A DNA stretch of 64,000 nucleotides from RYN-133 sp963785425 (GCA_963785425.1 CAWAVG010000002.1:62001-126000); one strand, 5' to 3'. Shown: positions 24,773 through 36,018, counted from the stretch's first letter. Translations and numbers: made by a program. Notes: generated by a model from the letters alone, not told the origin.

Positions 24773-24816
24773 GACAGGGACGGCAGCGCGACAGGGACGG
24801 CAGCGCGACAGGGACG
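24773..24816 (+). repeat. 17-bp tandem repeat, about 2.6 copies
   Basis: The unit GACAGGGACGGCAGCGC occurs twice perfectly (24773-24789, 24790-24806), followed by ten bases of a third copy. It lies between the hairpin and the 3' end of the alpha-glucosidase gene. Confidence 0.85.
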
Positions 24817-24834
24817 CGCCTGGACGGGGACGGA

Positions 24835-26418
24835 TCAGCGGATCCAGGCGGCGGTGTCGACCGGCAGGGTGCCGTCGTCGCCCAGGGGGCCGGAGGCGAC
24901 CAGCACGTCGCCCTTGGGCAGCTGCGCCGGCTCCTCGCCGGAGTTGAGCACGACCGTGACGTCGCCGCGCCGGTAGCAAAGCACGCCCACGGGGGCGTCG
25001 ACCCACTCGATCCCGCCGGCGTCGGCGAACAGTTCACGGCGCAGCGCCAGCGACGCGCGGAACTGCGCCAGCGTCGAGTCGGGATCGTCGTGCTCGGCCG
25101 CCACGGTCACCGCCGCCCAGTCGTCGGGCATCGGTAGCCACGTCTTAGTTGCGGTCGTGAAGCCGTACGGCGCCGCGTCGCCCGACCACGGGAGGGGGAC
25201 GCGTTCGCCGTCGCGGCCGCGGTCGGTGTGCCCGCTGCGTTCCCACGTCGGGTCGAGCAGGGCGTGGTCGGGCAGGTCGACGTTCTCGAGGCCGAGTTCC
25301 TCGCCGTTGTAGACGTAGACGGCTCCGGGCAACGAGAGCTGCACGAGGGCCGCGGCCCGTGCCCGGGCGACGCCGGTCGCGCCGCCGCCGTAGCGAGTCG
25401 CGGGACGGTCGACGTCGTGGTTGCCCAGCACCCACGTGCACGGCGCCCCGACCGCGGACATCGCCTGCTGCGAGGAGTCGATGGCTTTCCGGAACGCGTC
25501 CGCGCCCCACTTCGACACGACGAGCTCGAAGTTGAACGCGAGGTTGAGCTCGTCCGGGCGCACATAGCGCGCCAGCTGCTCGTCGTCGGCCACCCACACC
25601 TCGCCCACTGCCATCCGATCGCCGGGGTAGGAGTCGAGCACGCGGCGCAGCAGGCGGTGCACGTCATGAACCTCGTCGCGGTCCCACCGGATGTCGTTGC
25701 GGACCGGCACGTGCGTCTCGCGCTTCTCGTGCGCGGCGAGCGTCGCGAGATCCATGTCGGGCAGGCCGTCGGGCTTGGCCATGCCGTGCGCGACGTCGAT
25801 GCGGAAGCCATCGACGCCACGGTCGAGCCAGAACCTCCAGATGCGCTCGAACTCCTCCGACACCTCGGAGTTGGTCCAGTCGAGATCGGGCTGCTCGGGC
25901 GCGAACAGGTGCAGGTACCACTCGCCGTCCGGGACCCGCGTCCATGCCGGCCCGCCGAACGCCGACGGCCAGTTGTTGGGCGGCAGCTCGCCGCGCTCGC
26001 CCTGGCCGGGACGGAAGATGAACCGCGCCCGCTCGGGTGAGCCCGGCGCCGCCTGCAACGCCTGCTGGAACCACGCGTGCTGGTCGGAGAAATGGTTCGG
26101 GACGGAGTCGATCGTGACCTTGATGTCTCGCGCGTGCGCGGCTTCGAGCAGCGCGTCGAAGTCGGCCAGGGTGCCGAACATCGGATCGACGTCGCACGGA
26201 TCGGCGACGTCGTAGCCGTTGTCGGCCATCGGCGAGGTGAAGAACGGCGAGATCCAGATGGCGTCGACGCCGAGCTCGACCAAGTGGTCGAGCCGCTCAC
26301 GAAGGCCGATCAGGTCGCCGTCCCCGTCGCCGTTCCCGTCGGCAAAGCTGCGCGGGTAGACCTGGTAGAACACGGCGGACGCCCACCACGGCGCGGTACC
26401 GTAAGCGCTTCGAGACAT
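24835..26418 (-). CDS. aglA: Alpha-glucosidase (GH13)
   Basis: A 527-residue cytosolic glycoside hydrolase family 13 enzyme acting on alpha-1,4 or alpha-1,6 glucosides. The TIM barrel starts with WWASAVFYQVYPRSFADGNGD. Catalytic residues are visible: the nucleophile Asp in DGFRIDVAHG, the acid/base Glu in VGEVWV and the transition-state Asp in LGNHDVDRP. A C-terminal beta domain ends the protein. The order aglA-glbO is the same as in mycobacteria (Rv2471-Rv2470 from memory). The gene is 58 bases downstream of glbO on the same strand. Confidence 0.95.
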   Translation of the reverse strand: MSRSAYGTAPWWASAVFYQVYPRSFADGNGDGDGDLIGLRERLDHLVELGVDAIWISPFFTSPMADNGYDVADPCDVDPMFGTLADFDALLEAAHARDIKVTIDSVPNHFSDQHAWFQQALQAAPGSPERARFIFRPGQGERGELPPNNWPSAFGGPAWTRVPDGEWYLHLFAPEQPDLDWTNSEVSEEFERIWRFWLDRGVDGFRIDVAHGMAKPDGLPDMDLATLAAHEKRETHVPVRNDIRWDRDEVHDVHRLLRRVLDSYPGDRMAVGEVWVADDEQLARYVRPDELNLAFNFELVVSKWGADAFRKAIDSSQQAMSAVGAPCTWVLGNHDVDRPATRYGGGATGVARARAAALVQLSLPGAVYVYNGEELGLENVDLPDHALLDPTWERSGHTDRGRDGERVPLPWSGDAAPYGFTTATKTWLPMPDDWAAVTVAAEHDDPDSTLAQFRASLALRRELFADAGGIEWVDAPVGVLCYRRGDVTVVLNSGEEPAQLPKGDVLVASGPLGDDGTLPVDTAAWIR

Positions 26419-26476
26419 GGGATCGAGTGTGCCGTATCGGCAATCCGAATTCTCGTCCGGGGAGTCGTCGCGGGGC

Positions 26477-26857
26477 TCAGCCGGGCACGTTGCGCAGCGA
26501 GTCCGCAGCCCGGATCAGGTAGTCCCAGAGGGCGTGCTCGTACTGCGGATCGAGGCCGAGGGAGTCGAGCGCGGCGCGCATGTGCGCCAGCCACGCGTCG
26601 CGGGCCGCCTCGTTGATCGCGAACGGTGCGTGTCGCATGCGCAGCCGGGGATGCCCGCGTTGCTCGCTGTACGTCGTCGGCCCGCCCCAGTACTGGATCA
26701 GGAACATTCGCAGCCGCTCGGCGGCGGGGCCGAGGTCGTCCTCGGGATACAAGGCCCGCAGCACCGGATCGGCCGCAACACCCGCGTAGAACGTGTCGAC
26801 GAGACGGCGGAAGGTCTCCTCGCCGCCGATCGCCTCGTACACGCTGTCCGGTCGCAC
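26477..26857 (-). CDS. glbO: Truncated hemoglobin, group II (GlbO)
   Basis: A 126-residue haem protein with the 2-on-2 globin fold. The proximal His is His76 (RMRHAPF). Group II distal residues are seen: Tyr24 (B10, TFYAGV), Tyr37 (CD1, LYPEDDL) and Trp89 (G8, DAWLAHM). It binds O2 and peroxides, and is thought to deliver oxygen or detoxify NO near the membrane. It is followed by aglA and is divergent from the disulfide oxidoreductase gene with about 30 bases between starts. Confidence 0.96.
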   Translation of the reverse strand: MRPDSVYEAIGGEETFRRLVDTFYAGVAADPVLRALYPEDDLGPAAERLRMFLIQYWGGPTTYSEQRGHPRLRMRHAPFAINEAARDAWLAHMRAALDSLGLDPQYEHALWDYLIRAADSLRNVPG

Positions 26858-26886
26858 GTGCCCATTGTGCCGATACCGTCGGAGGG

Positions 26887-28302
26887 GTGACCGCTCCCCG
26901 TACCTTCGATGTGATCGTCCTCGGACTCGGCCCGGGTGGTGAGGATGTCGCGGAAGCGATGGCCAAGGCGGGCAGGTCGGTGCTGGGCATCGACCCGCAT
27001 CTGGTCGGGGGTGAGTGCCCGTACTACGGGTGCATCCCGTCCAAGATGATGCTGCGCGGCGCCGAAGTGCTGGCCGAGGCCCACCGCGTCGACGCGATGG
27101 CGGGCCACGCCGAGGTCAGGCCTGACTTCGCCCCGGTGGCGCACCGCATCCGCGCCGAGGCCACCGACGACTGGGACGACCGGGTGGCGGTCGAACGCCT
27201 CGAAGCCGCCGGCGCCACTTTCGTGCGTGGCGCCGCCCGGCTGGCCGGACGCGACGCGCAGTCGCGCGTGCAGGTCGAGGTCGACGGCACGACCTACGCC
27301 GGTGAGCACGTCGTGGTCGCCACCGGCACCGCCCCGGCGATCCCGCCGATCGACGGCCTCGCCGATCTGCCTCGTGGCGAACTGCTCTGGACCAATCGCG
27401 AGGCGGTCAAGGCCGAACGCGCCCCGCAGTCGCTCATCGTGCTCGGCGGCGGGGCCGTCGGCTGCGAACTCGCGCAGGCGTTCGAGCGCTTCGGCTCGCA
27501 GGTGACCATCGTCGAGAGCGCGCCGCGGCTGCTCATGCCGGAGGAGCCGGACGCAGCGCGGGTCGTCCGGGAGGTCTTCGAGCGCGAGGGCATCACCGTG
27601 CACACGGGCGCCACGGTGACCGGCGCACGCGCCGCCGGTGCCGGAGTCGAGGTGAGCCTCGACGACGGCACGGTGCTGAGCGGGTCGGTGGTGCTCGTGG
27701 CCGCGGGCCGGCGGCCCAATCTCGACATCGGTCTCGACACCCTCGGACTCGACGGGTCGGCACGGTCGCTGCCGGTCGACGACCACATGCAGGTGGTCGG
27801 TGGCGAGGAGACCGCGTCAAGTGCCGTCGCCGGCCTGTACGCGCTGGGCGACGTGACCGGACGCGGCGCGTTCACGCACGTGGCCGTGTGGCAGTCGCGC
27901 GTGCTGACCGCGCACCTGCGTGGTGACACCGAGCCGTTCGGCGGTTACGACGCGCTGGCGTGGGCGACGTTCACCGATCCCGAGGTCGGCCGGGTCGGCA
28001 AAACGGAACAGCAGGCGCGCGACGCGGGTCTGGACGTGCGTACCGGCGTCGCGCAGATCGCCAGCAACTCGCGCGGCTGGATCCACGGCCCGGGCAACGA
28101 CGGCTTCGTCAAGCTGGTCGTCGACGCGGGTTCGGACACCGTGGTGGGCGCGACGGTCGTCGCGCCGTCCGGCGGCGAGATCATCGCGGTGCTCACGCTC
28201 GCCGTCCACGCAAAGGTGCCGCTCGCGACGCTGCGCTCGATGCACTACGTGTTCCCGACGCTGCACCGCGCGGTGCTCGAGGCCGTGCAAGCCATCGAGT
28301 AA
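26887..28302 (+). CDS. Pyridine nucleotide-disulfide oxidoreductase, class I
   Basis: A 471-residue FAD flavoprotein beginning at GTG 26887. It has an FAD GxGxxG motif (VLGLGPGGEDVAEA), redox-active pair in GGECPYYGCIPSK, NAD(P) motif LGGGAVGCELAQAF, and FAD motif LYALGDVTGRGAFTHVA. The C-terminal dimerisation domain ends HYVFPTLHRAVLEAV, with the active His of this class. It differs from lipoamide dehydrogenases by CPYYGC instead of CLNVGC, so the disulfide substrate is uncertain; mercuric-reductase-like or dihydrolipoyl-like names are often applied. Confidence 0.9.
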   Translation: MTAPRTFDVIVLGLGPGGEDVAEAMAKAGRSVLGIDPHLVGGECPYYGCIPSKMMLRGAEVLAEAHRVDAMAGHAEVRPDFAPVAHRIRAEATDDWDDRVAVERLEAAGATFVRGAARLAGRDAQSRVQVEVDGTTYAGEHVVVATGTAPAIPPIDGLADLPRGELLWTNREAVKAERAPQSLIVLGGGAVGCELAQAFERFGSQVTIVESAPRLLMPEEPDAARVVREVFEREGITVHTGATVTGARAAGAGVEVSLDDGTVLSGSVVLVAAGRRPNLDIGLDTLGLDGSARSLPVDDHMQVVGGEETASSAVAGLYALGDVTGRGAFTHVAVWQSRVLTAHLRGDTEPFGGYDALAWATFTDPEVGRVGKTEQQARDAGLDVRTGVAQIASNSRGWIHGPGNDGFVKLVVDAGSDTVVGATVVAPSGGEIIAVLTLAVHAKVPLATLRSMHYVFPTLHRAVLEAVQAIE

Positions 28303-28311
28303 CAGGCGGCG

Positions 28312-29292
28312 TCACTCGGGCGCGGAGACGTCCTCGGGCGGCGTATCGGCCGGGGGAGTGCTCGCGGTCGGTTCGTGGGTGCCGATGTCGAGGTGGTCGA
28401 GCCGCTCCCGGATGCGGCGCCGCAACTCACGCGCCACGCGGAACTGCTCGCCCGGGCGGGTCCGGGCGACCAGGCGGATCACAGTCTCCTCGCGCGTCAT
28501 CGACTCGACGCCCTGCATGTCCGGGTCGCCGAGGAACACGGCACCCCAGGTCTCCTCGGAGCGCATCTGCTCGGCCTCGTCGAGGATCGCCTTCGACGCC
28601 GCGGCGACGTCGGCCCAGGCGTCGATCGGGACGTCGAGCACGACCTGGGCGAAGCCCTGGCTCTTGTTGCCGACCCGCACGACCTCGCCGTTGCGCACGT
28701 ACCAGACCGTGCCGTTCACGTCCCGCAGCCGGGTGGTGCGCAGCCCGACCGCCTCGACCGTCCCGCTCGCCTTCTCGAAGTCGATGGTGTCGCCGACGCC
28801 GTACTGGTCCTCGAGCATCATGAACATGCCGGACAGGAAGTCCTTGACGATGTTCTGCGCGCCGAAACCGAGCGCGACGCCGACGATGGACGTGCCGGCG
28901 ATGAACGGCGCGAGGTCGATGCGCAACTCGGCCAGGATCGTCATCAGCGCGATCACCAGGATGATGATCGAGATAACCGACTTGATCACCGATCCGATCG
29001 TTGCGGCGCGCTGGGCCCGCCGCTCGGAGAGCAGCCCGGTCGACTCGATGAACGAACTGGCTTCGATGCGCTCCTTGAACGGGCGCAGGATGCGCGGGAC
29101 CCCGCCGCGGACCGGCCTGACCATGCGGTCCACGGCGCGGTGCATCAGGGTACGGACGACCAACGCGACCACAATGATGATCACGATCCGGATCGGGATC
29201 TCGATCAGGGCGACCTTGTGGTCTTCGATGAATTTGGGCAATCCGGACAGGTAGGTGGCTGCGTCGTAACTCATCGCGGCCCACGATGCCAT
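28312..29292 (-). CDS. MscS-family mechanosensitive channel
   Basis: A 326-residue membrane protein from ATG 29292, chosen because AGG precedes it by 5 bases; a longer frame starts at 29340. Transmembrane segments are at about 30-52, 105-125 and 130-150. The pore-helix region GVALGFGAQNIVKDFLSGMF and the MscS beta domain (DTIDFEKASGTVEAVGLRTT) are typical, followed by an alpha/beta cytosolic domain and a Pro/Thr-rich tail. It opens under membrane tension to release osmolytes. It is convergent with the disulfide oxidoreductase gene, 9 bases apart. Confidence 0.92.
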   Translation of the reverse strand: MASWAAMSYDAATYLSGLPKFIEDHKVALIEIPIRIVIIIVVALVVRTLMHRAVDRMVRPVRGGVPRILRPFKERIEASSFIESTGLLSERRAQRAATIGSVIKSVISIIILVIALMTILAELRIDLAPFIAGTSIVGVALGFGAQNIVKDFLSGMFMMLEDQYGVGDTIDFEKASGTVEAVGLRTTRLRDVNGTVWYVRNGEVVRVGNKSQGFAQVVLDVPIDAWADVAAASKAILDEAEQMRSEETWGAVFLGDPDMQGVESMTREETVIRLVARTRPGEQFRVARELRRRIRERLDHLDIGTHEPTASTPPADTPPEDVSAPE

Positions 29293-29387
29293 GACCACCG
29301 CCTGAAACCTCGGCAATCTCAGCAGCGAATGAGCGTGCACACATCGGCTTCGTCCGGTTGACTGGACCCCGGTCGGAGGTGAACTCG

Positions 29388-29927
29388 GTGGCCGGCAGCT
29401 CGGGCAGCCTTGTACTCAACGCGACGTACGAGCCGTTGTGCGTCGTCACCCTGCGCCGTGCCGTCGTGCTGGTGCTCGCCGAGAAGGCCGTGGTCGTCGA
29501 GGAGAGCGACGCGGTGATGCACTCCGCCCACGCCGCCGTGCCGGTCCCGTCCGTCGTGCGGCTCTCGCGCTACGTGCGGGTGCCGTACCGGCGCGAGGTG
29601 CCGATGACACGCCGCGCCGTCCTCGACCGCGACTCGCACCGGTGCGTCTACTGCGGTGTGCGGGCCGACACGATCGACCACGTGCGGCCCCGCTCGCGTG
29701 GCGGCCAGCACATCTGGACGAACGTGGTCGCCGCCTGCGCGCGGTGCAACCATCGCAAGGGTGACCGGCTGCTGTCCGAGCTCGGCTGGCACCTGGCGGT
29801 AGCACCCACGCAGCCACCCGCAACGGTGGCTGTTGTCATGGGATGGACCAAGCGCGATCCGGCCTGGCAGCGCTATCTCGATCCCAACTGGGGTGGCTGG
29901 ACCACCGAGGTCGCGTCGGCGGTCTGA
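29388..29927 (+). CDS. HNH endonuclease-domain protein
   Basis: A 179-residue protein from GTG 29388, which has a GGAGG site 8 bases upstream; TTG 29358 and GTG 29379 are in-frame alternatives. The conserved N-terminus LVLNATYEPLCVV leads to an HNH motif at about 85-140: DRDSHRCVYCG, TIDHVRPRSRGG and CARCNHRKGDRL, with four zinc-binding cysteines. This stand-alone type is universal in actinobacteria; its true substrate is unknown. A homologue lies near glbO in mycobacteria (Rv2469c from memory). The amidase gene follows after 15 bases. Confidence 0.9.
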   Translation: MAGSSGSLVLNATYEPLCVVTLRRAVVLVLAEKAVVVEESDAVMHSAHAAVPVPSVVRLSRYVRVPYRREVPMTRRAVLDRDSHRCVYCGVRADTIDHVRPRSRGGQHIWTNVVAACARCNHRKGDRLLSELGWHLAVAPTQPPATVAVVMGWTKRDPAWQRYLDPNWGGWTTEVASAV

Positions 29928-29942
29928 CGATACGGTCGCGGC

Positions 29943-31370
29943 ATGGCGCAGCTGCACGACCTGACCGCGCTCGAGGCTGCCGCCGCGGTGCGGGCCAAGC
30001 AGGTCTCGCCGGTCGAACTTGTCGACCACGCGCTCGCGCGCATCGACGCCGTCGACGGCCGGGTCGGCGCATTCGTGACCGTCACCGCCGAAGCCGCGCG
30101 CGAGGCCGCCCGCGCCGCGGAGGCGGCGGTGCTCGCCGGCGACGACCTGCCGCCATTGCACGGCGTCCCGACCGCCATCAAGGATCTGAACATGGTGCGC
30201 GGCGTGCCCACGCACTTCGGCTCGCGGCTGATGGCCGGGTTCGTGCCGGAGGCCGACGACCACGTCGTCACGCTGCTGCGCGCGGCGGGCGCGATCAGCA
30301 TCGGCAAGACGGCGACGCCGGAGTTCGGGTTGCCCTGCTACACCGAGACCGACATCGGACCGCCCGCGCGCACCCCGTGGGATCTCGACCGGCTCGCCGG
30401 CGGTTCGAGCGGCGGCGCCGGCGCCGCGGTCGCCGCGGGCATCGTCGCGTTCGCGCAGGGCAGCGACGGTGGCGGCTCGATCCGCATCCCCGCGAGCGTC
30501 TGCGGGCTCGTCGGGCTCAAGACCAGCCGCGGCCGGGTCTCGCGGGGCCCGCTCGATCTCGACTCGACCCGGCTCTCGGTGCTCGGGCCGCTCGCGCGGA
30601 CGGTGCGCGACGCGGCCGCCTTCCTCGACGCCGTCGCGGCGCCGCAGCCTGGCGACCCGGACCCGCTGGCACCGTTGCCGCCCGGCGAGACGTTCCTCGC
30701 GTGGTGCGACCGCGAGCCCGGGCGGTTTCGCATCGGCCGCTTCACCGACTCGCCGATCGACACCGAGCTCGACCCGCAGGTGCGCGCGGCCTGGGAGCAG
30801 GCCAGCGCGCTGCTCGCCGGTCTCGGCCATGAGGTCGAGGACGTCGCCCCGCCGCTGCCGGCCGAGGCCGTCCCCGCGTTCGAGAGGATCTGGTCGGTGT
30901 CGGCGGCGACGATCCCCGTCCCGTCGCACCGTGAGGGCGAACTGCGACCGCTCACCCGCTATCTGCGCGAGCGCGGCCGGGCGGTCAGCGGACCCGACTT
31001 CGCCAACGCCATGGCCGAGCTGAACGTCCAGGCGCGGACGGGCATCGTGGCGAGCGCTCACCTGGACGCTGTGCTGACCCCCACCGTCGCCATGCTGCCG
31101 CGCCCCGTCGGCTGGTTCACCGGCGACTCATCCGGTAGCGACCCCGCCGCCGACTTCGAGCGGCAGAAGCGGTTCACGCCCTACACGGCGATGTACAACA
31201 TGACCGGCCAGCCGGCGATCTCGCTACCGCTGTATTGGAGCAAGGCGGGCCTGCCGATCGGGATGATGCTCATCGGCCGCCCGGGCGGCGACGCCGCGCT
31301 GCTCTCCCTCGCCGCCCAGGTCGAGGCGGCGCTGCCCTGGCACGCCCGGCGTCCCGCGCTCTGGGCGTGA
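29943..31370 (+). CDS. Amidase (amidase-signature family)
   Basis: A 475-residue cytosolic amide hydrolase. The Ser-cisSer-Lys triad is visible: Lys in GVPTAIKDLNMVRG (about residue 79), cis-Ser in GGSSGGAGAAVAAG (about 155) and the nucleophile Ser in QGSDGGGSIRIPASVCG (about 180). The length matches the family. Members hydrolyse diverse carboxamides, and the substrate cannot be predicted; there is no GatB or GatC neighbour, and the GatA role is unlikely. It is co-oriented with the HNH gene, 15 bases downstream. Confidence 0.92.
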   Translation: MAQLHDLTALEAAAAVRAKQVSPVELVDHALARIDAVDGRVGAFVTVTAEAAREAARAAEAAVLAGDDLPPLHGVPTAIKDLNMVRGVPTHFGSRLMAGFVPEADDHVVTLLRAAGAISIGKTATPEFGLPCYTETDIGPPARTPWDLDRLAGGSSGGAGAAVAAGIVAFAQGSDGGGSIRIPASVCGLVGLKTSRGRVSRGPLDLDSTRLSVLGPLARTVRDAAAFLDAVAAPQPGDPDPLAPLPPGETFLAWCDREPGRFRIGRFTDSPIDTELDPQVRAAWEQASALLAGLGHEVEDVAPPLPAEAVPAFERIWSVSAATIPVPSHREGELRPLTRYLRERGRAVSGPDFANAMAELNVQARTGIVASAHLDAVLTPTVAMLPRPVGWFTGDSSGSDPAADFERQKRFTPYTAMYNMTGQPAISLPLYWSKAGLPIGMMLIGRPGGDAALLSLAAQVEAALPWHARRPALWA

Positions 31371-31451
31371 ACTGCCGCGCCGGACGTGATCTACGTTGTG
31401 TGACCGCCTGCCGACTGACCGCGCTCAGCTTCGATTCGCTAGGTTTCAGTC

Positions 31452-31703
31452 ATGACTGTGGTCGAGACGCTGCTCGTCTTCCTCGGCATCCCGCTCGCGG
31501 TCGTAGCCGTGGTCGCCGGCGCGGTGTACGGACGTTCCGCGGTACACCAGCCGACCCGCTACCGCCCGGGCAAGGCGTGGACCTATCCGCCGGCCTGGTA
31601 CCTGCCGCACCCGGAGGCGATCAGCGACGTCGTCGGCGACCGTGTGGCGATCGAGGGGTCCTCGCACGCAGTCGCGGTCGGAGGTGCGAACGGTGAGTGG
31701 TGA
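31452..31703 (+). CDS. Small single-TM protein, possible CtaJ-like oxidase subunit
   Basis: An 83-residue protein with one N-terminal membrane helix (ETLLVFLGIPLAVVAVVAGA) and a short cytosolic tail with RYRPGKAWTYPPAWYLPHPE. The pattern and the position before a DUF5130 gene resemble what is annotated in mycobacteria as aa3-type cytochrome oxidase subunit CtaJ. I recall that family only loosely, so the name is tentative. Its last codons overlap the next gene by 11 bases. A CtaG-like oxidase assembly gene lies 9 kb away. Confidence 0.6.
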   Translation: MTVVETLLVFLGIPLAVVAVVAGAVYGRSAVHQPTRYRPGKAWTYPPAWYLPHPEAISDVVGDRVAIEGSSHAVAVGGANGEW

Positions 31704-32121
31704 GCTCGAGACCCACGGCGCGCGGACCGAGAACTTCCTCCAGCACGGCCCCGGCGGTTCGGAACGCGCCGACAGCCCGTTCACCTCGCGCCAGCTCAGC
31801 CGGCTCGACGAGGCGCTCACGCTGTCCAGCCGCGAGTGCGGGCTGATCTTCTCCCTCTACGTGGGCGCGCTGGACGCGCCGACCCGCGGCCACGCCGAGC
31901 AGCTGTTCGAGCGGCTCACGCCGTCGTCGGTGCTGCTGGCGATCTCGCCGGGACAGCGGGTGCTGCACATCGTCACCGGCGAGGAGTCGGCGCAGCGGCT
32001 GCCGAACCGCGCCTGCGCCCTCGCCGCGCTGACGATGCGGGCATCGTTCACCAACGGCGATCTCACCGGCGGCATCGTCAACGGCCTGCGCATGCTCGCC
32101 GACTCGGCCGGCAGCGCATAG
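31693..32121 (+). CDS. DUF5130 / TPM-like protein
   Basis: A 142-residue protein starting at GTG 31693, inside the 3' end of the preceding small membrane gene. The core (ECGLIFSLYVGALDAPTRGH, PSSVLLAISPGQRVLHIVTG) resembles TPM-domain proteins and the actinobacterial DUF5130 family, one of which follows the same small gene in mycobacteria (Rv2468c from memory). There are no membrane segments. The function is unknown; a link to membrane complex assembly is conjecture. It is convergent with pepN. Confidence 0.72.
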   Translation: MSGELETHGARTENFLQHGPGGSERADSPFTSRQLSRLDEALTLSSRECGLIFSLYVGALDAPTRGHAEQLFERLTPSSVLLAISPGQRVLHIVTGEESAQRLPNRACALAALTMRASFTNGDLTGGIVNGLRMLADSAGSA

Positions 32122-32185
32122 CCCCGCTCCTCGTATCGACGGACCAGTTTTCGGGCGCTTTCTTGCAAAACGTGCCCGGCCCGGA

Positions 32186-34759
<2,574 letters not shown>

Positions 34760-34876
34760 GGTCACGTCCTGACGTCGTAGTTCGTCGCGAGGCGGGATTC
34801 GGATCCGGCGCTGTCCGGAATGGGAGAAGTCTGTCACGGCCGGTAGCTCGCGCACGCGTGTGGTTACGGTGACGGT

Positions 34877-35335
34877 ATGGAGATCGGCGAAGAAATTCCG
34901 GATTTCGAGCTTCCCGACCAGAACGGCGCACCGCGCCGACTGTCGTCGCTGGTCGCTGACGGGCCGGTGGTCTTGTTCTTCTACCCGGCCGCTATGACGA
35001 CCGGGTGCACGAAGGAGGCCTGCCACTTCCGCGACCTCGCGGCCGAGTACGAGGCCGCGGGCGTGCAACGCGTCGGCATCAGCATGGACCGGGTCGACGC
35101 GCAGAAGCAGTTCGCCGACAAGCACTCGTTCGACTACCCGTTGCTCTCGGACGAGGACGGCGCGGTCGCCAAGATGTTCGGCGTCCGTCGCGGCGCCATC
35201 GGCGCGCGGCTGGGTGCCCCGGTCAAGCGGCAGACCTTCGCCATCGGCCGCGACCGGCGTCTCGTGGCCCGCATCAGCAGCGAGACCAACATGGACAAGC
35301 ACGCGGACGAAGCCCTCCAGGCGCTGAACGCATAG
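34877..35335 (+). CDS. bcp: Peroxiredoxin (Bcp/PrxQ type)
   Basis: A 152-residue thioredoxin-fold peroxidase. The peroxidatic Cys44 lies in FFYPAAMTTGCTKEACHFRD with a possible resolving Cys49 five residues on, the arrangement of atypical 2-Cys BCP proteins. FPYPAAMTT-type Thr and Arg residues stabilising the thiolate are present. It reduces hydroperoxides with thioredoxin or mycoredoxin. It precedes the DsbA-like gene by 30 bases, so the two may form an oxidative-stress operon. Confidence 0.92.
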   Translation: MEIGEEIPDFELPDQNGAPRRLSSLVADGPVVLFFYPAAMTTGCTKEACHFRDLAAEYEAAGVQRVGISMDRVDAQKQFADKHSFDYPLLSDEDGAVAKMFGVRRGAIGARLGAPVKRQTFAIGRDRRLVARISSETNMDKHADEALQALNA

Positions 35336-35365
35336 CCATCGCGAAATGCGGGTACGGTTGTTGAC

Positions 35366-35992
35366 ATGACCACTACTTCCGCATCACAGCGGCCGACCGT
35401 CGACTTCTACTTCGACCCGCTGTGCCCGTTCGCGTGGGTCAGCTCGCGGTGGATCCTCGAGGTCGAGAAGCAGCGCCCGATGGATCTCTCGTTCCGCGTC
35501 ATGTCGCTCTCTGTCCTCAACGAGGACAAGGAGGGGCTGTCGGACGACTACCGCGAGATGCTCGGCCGCGGTTGGGGGCCGGTGCGCGTCTGCATCGCCG
35601 CCGAGCAGGCGTACGGCACTACCGCGCTGCGCGACCTCTACACGGCGCTGGGCACCCGTCGGCACAACGACGGCCGTGACTTCGACCGTGGGCTGTACGA
35701 GGAGGCGCTCGCCGAGGCGGGGCTGCCCACCGAGCTCGCGGACGCCGCCGACAGCACCGAGTACGACGACCTGCTGCGCAAGTCGCACCACGCCGGCATG
35801 GACCCGGTCGGCTTCGAGGTCGGCACGCCGACGCTGCACGTCGACGGCGTCGCCTTCTTCGGCCCGGTGCTCACACGCATCCCGCGCGGTGAGGAGGCCG
35901 TCCGGGTCTGGGACGGCGCCCGGCTGCTCGCCTCGTACCCGTACTTCTTCGAGCTCAAGCGCACCCGCACGGAATCGCCCCAGTTCGACTGA
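35366..35992 (+). CDS. DsbA-fold protein, Rv2466c-like, with CPFA active site
   Basis: A 208-residue thioredoxin-fold protein with a helical insert. It is very similar in pattern to the mycothiol-dependent reductase Rv2466c of M. tuberculosis: FDPLCPxxW near the start, RWILEVEK, SHHAGMDPVGFEVGTPTLHV, and the C-terminal YFFELKRTRTESPQFD. In Rv2466c as I recall it the site is CPWC; here it is Cys20-Pro-Phe-Ala23, so the second cysteine is absent. It would act as a monothiol enzyme using mycothiol as resolving thiol. It follows the peroxiredoxin gene and is closed by a hairpin at 36000-36018. Confidence 0.92.
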   Translation: MTTTSASQRPTVDFYFDPLCPFAWVSSRWILEVEKQRPMDLSFRVMSLSVLNEDKEGLSDDYREMLGRGWGPVRVCIAAEQAYGTTALRDLYTALGTRRHNDGRDFDRGLYEEALAEAGLPTELADAADSTEYDDLLRKSHHAGMDPVGFEVGTPTLHVDGVAFFGPVLTRIPRGEEAVRVWDGARLLASYPYFFELKRTRTESPQFD

Positions 35993-35999
35993 TTCGCCT

Positions 36000-36018
36000 C
36001 TCCCGCTGCACGCGGGAG
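36000..36018 (+). terminator. 7-bp GC hairpin after the DsbA-like gene
   Basis: CTCCCGC (36000-36006), five-base loop, GCGGGAG (36012-36018), starting 8 bases after the stop. A short GC-rich stem without a T-tract; plausible terminator. Confidence 0.5.

Noticed and set aside
29319..31061. 580-codon minus-strand frame over the HNH and amidase genes
   Set aside because: Antisense shadow of the amidase, which has an intact Ser-Ser-Lys triad.
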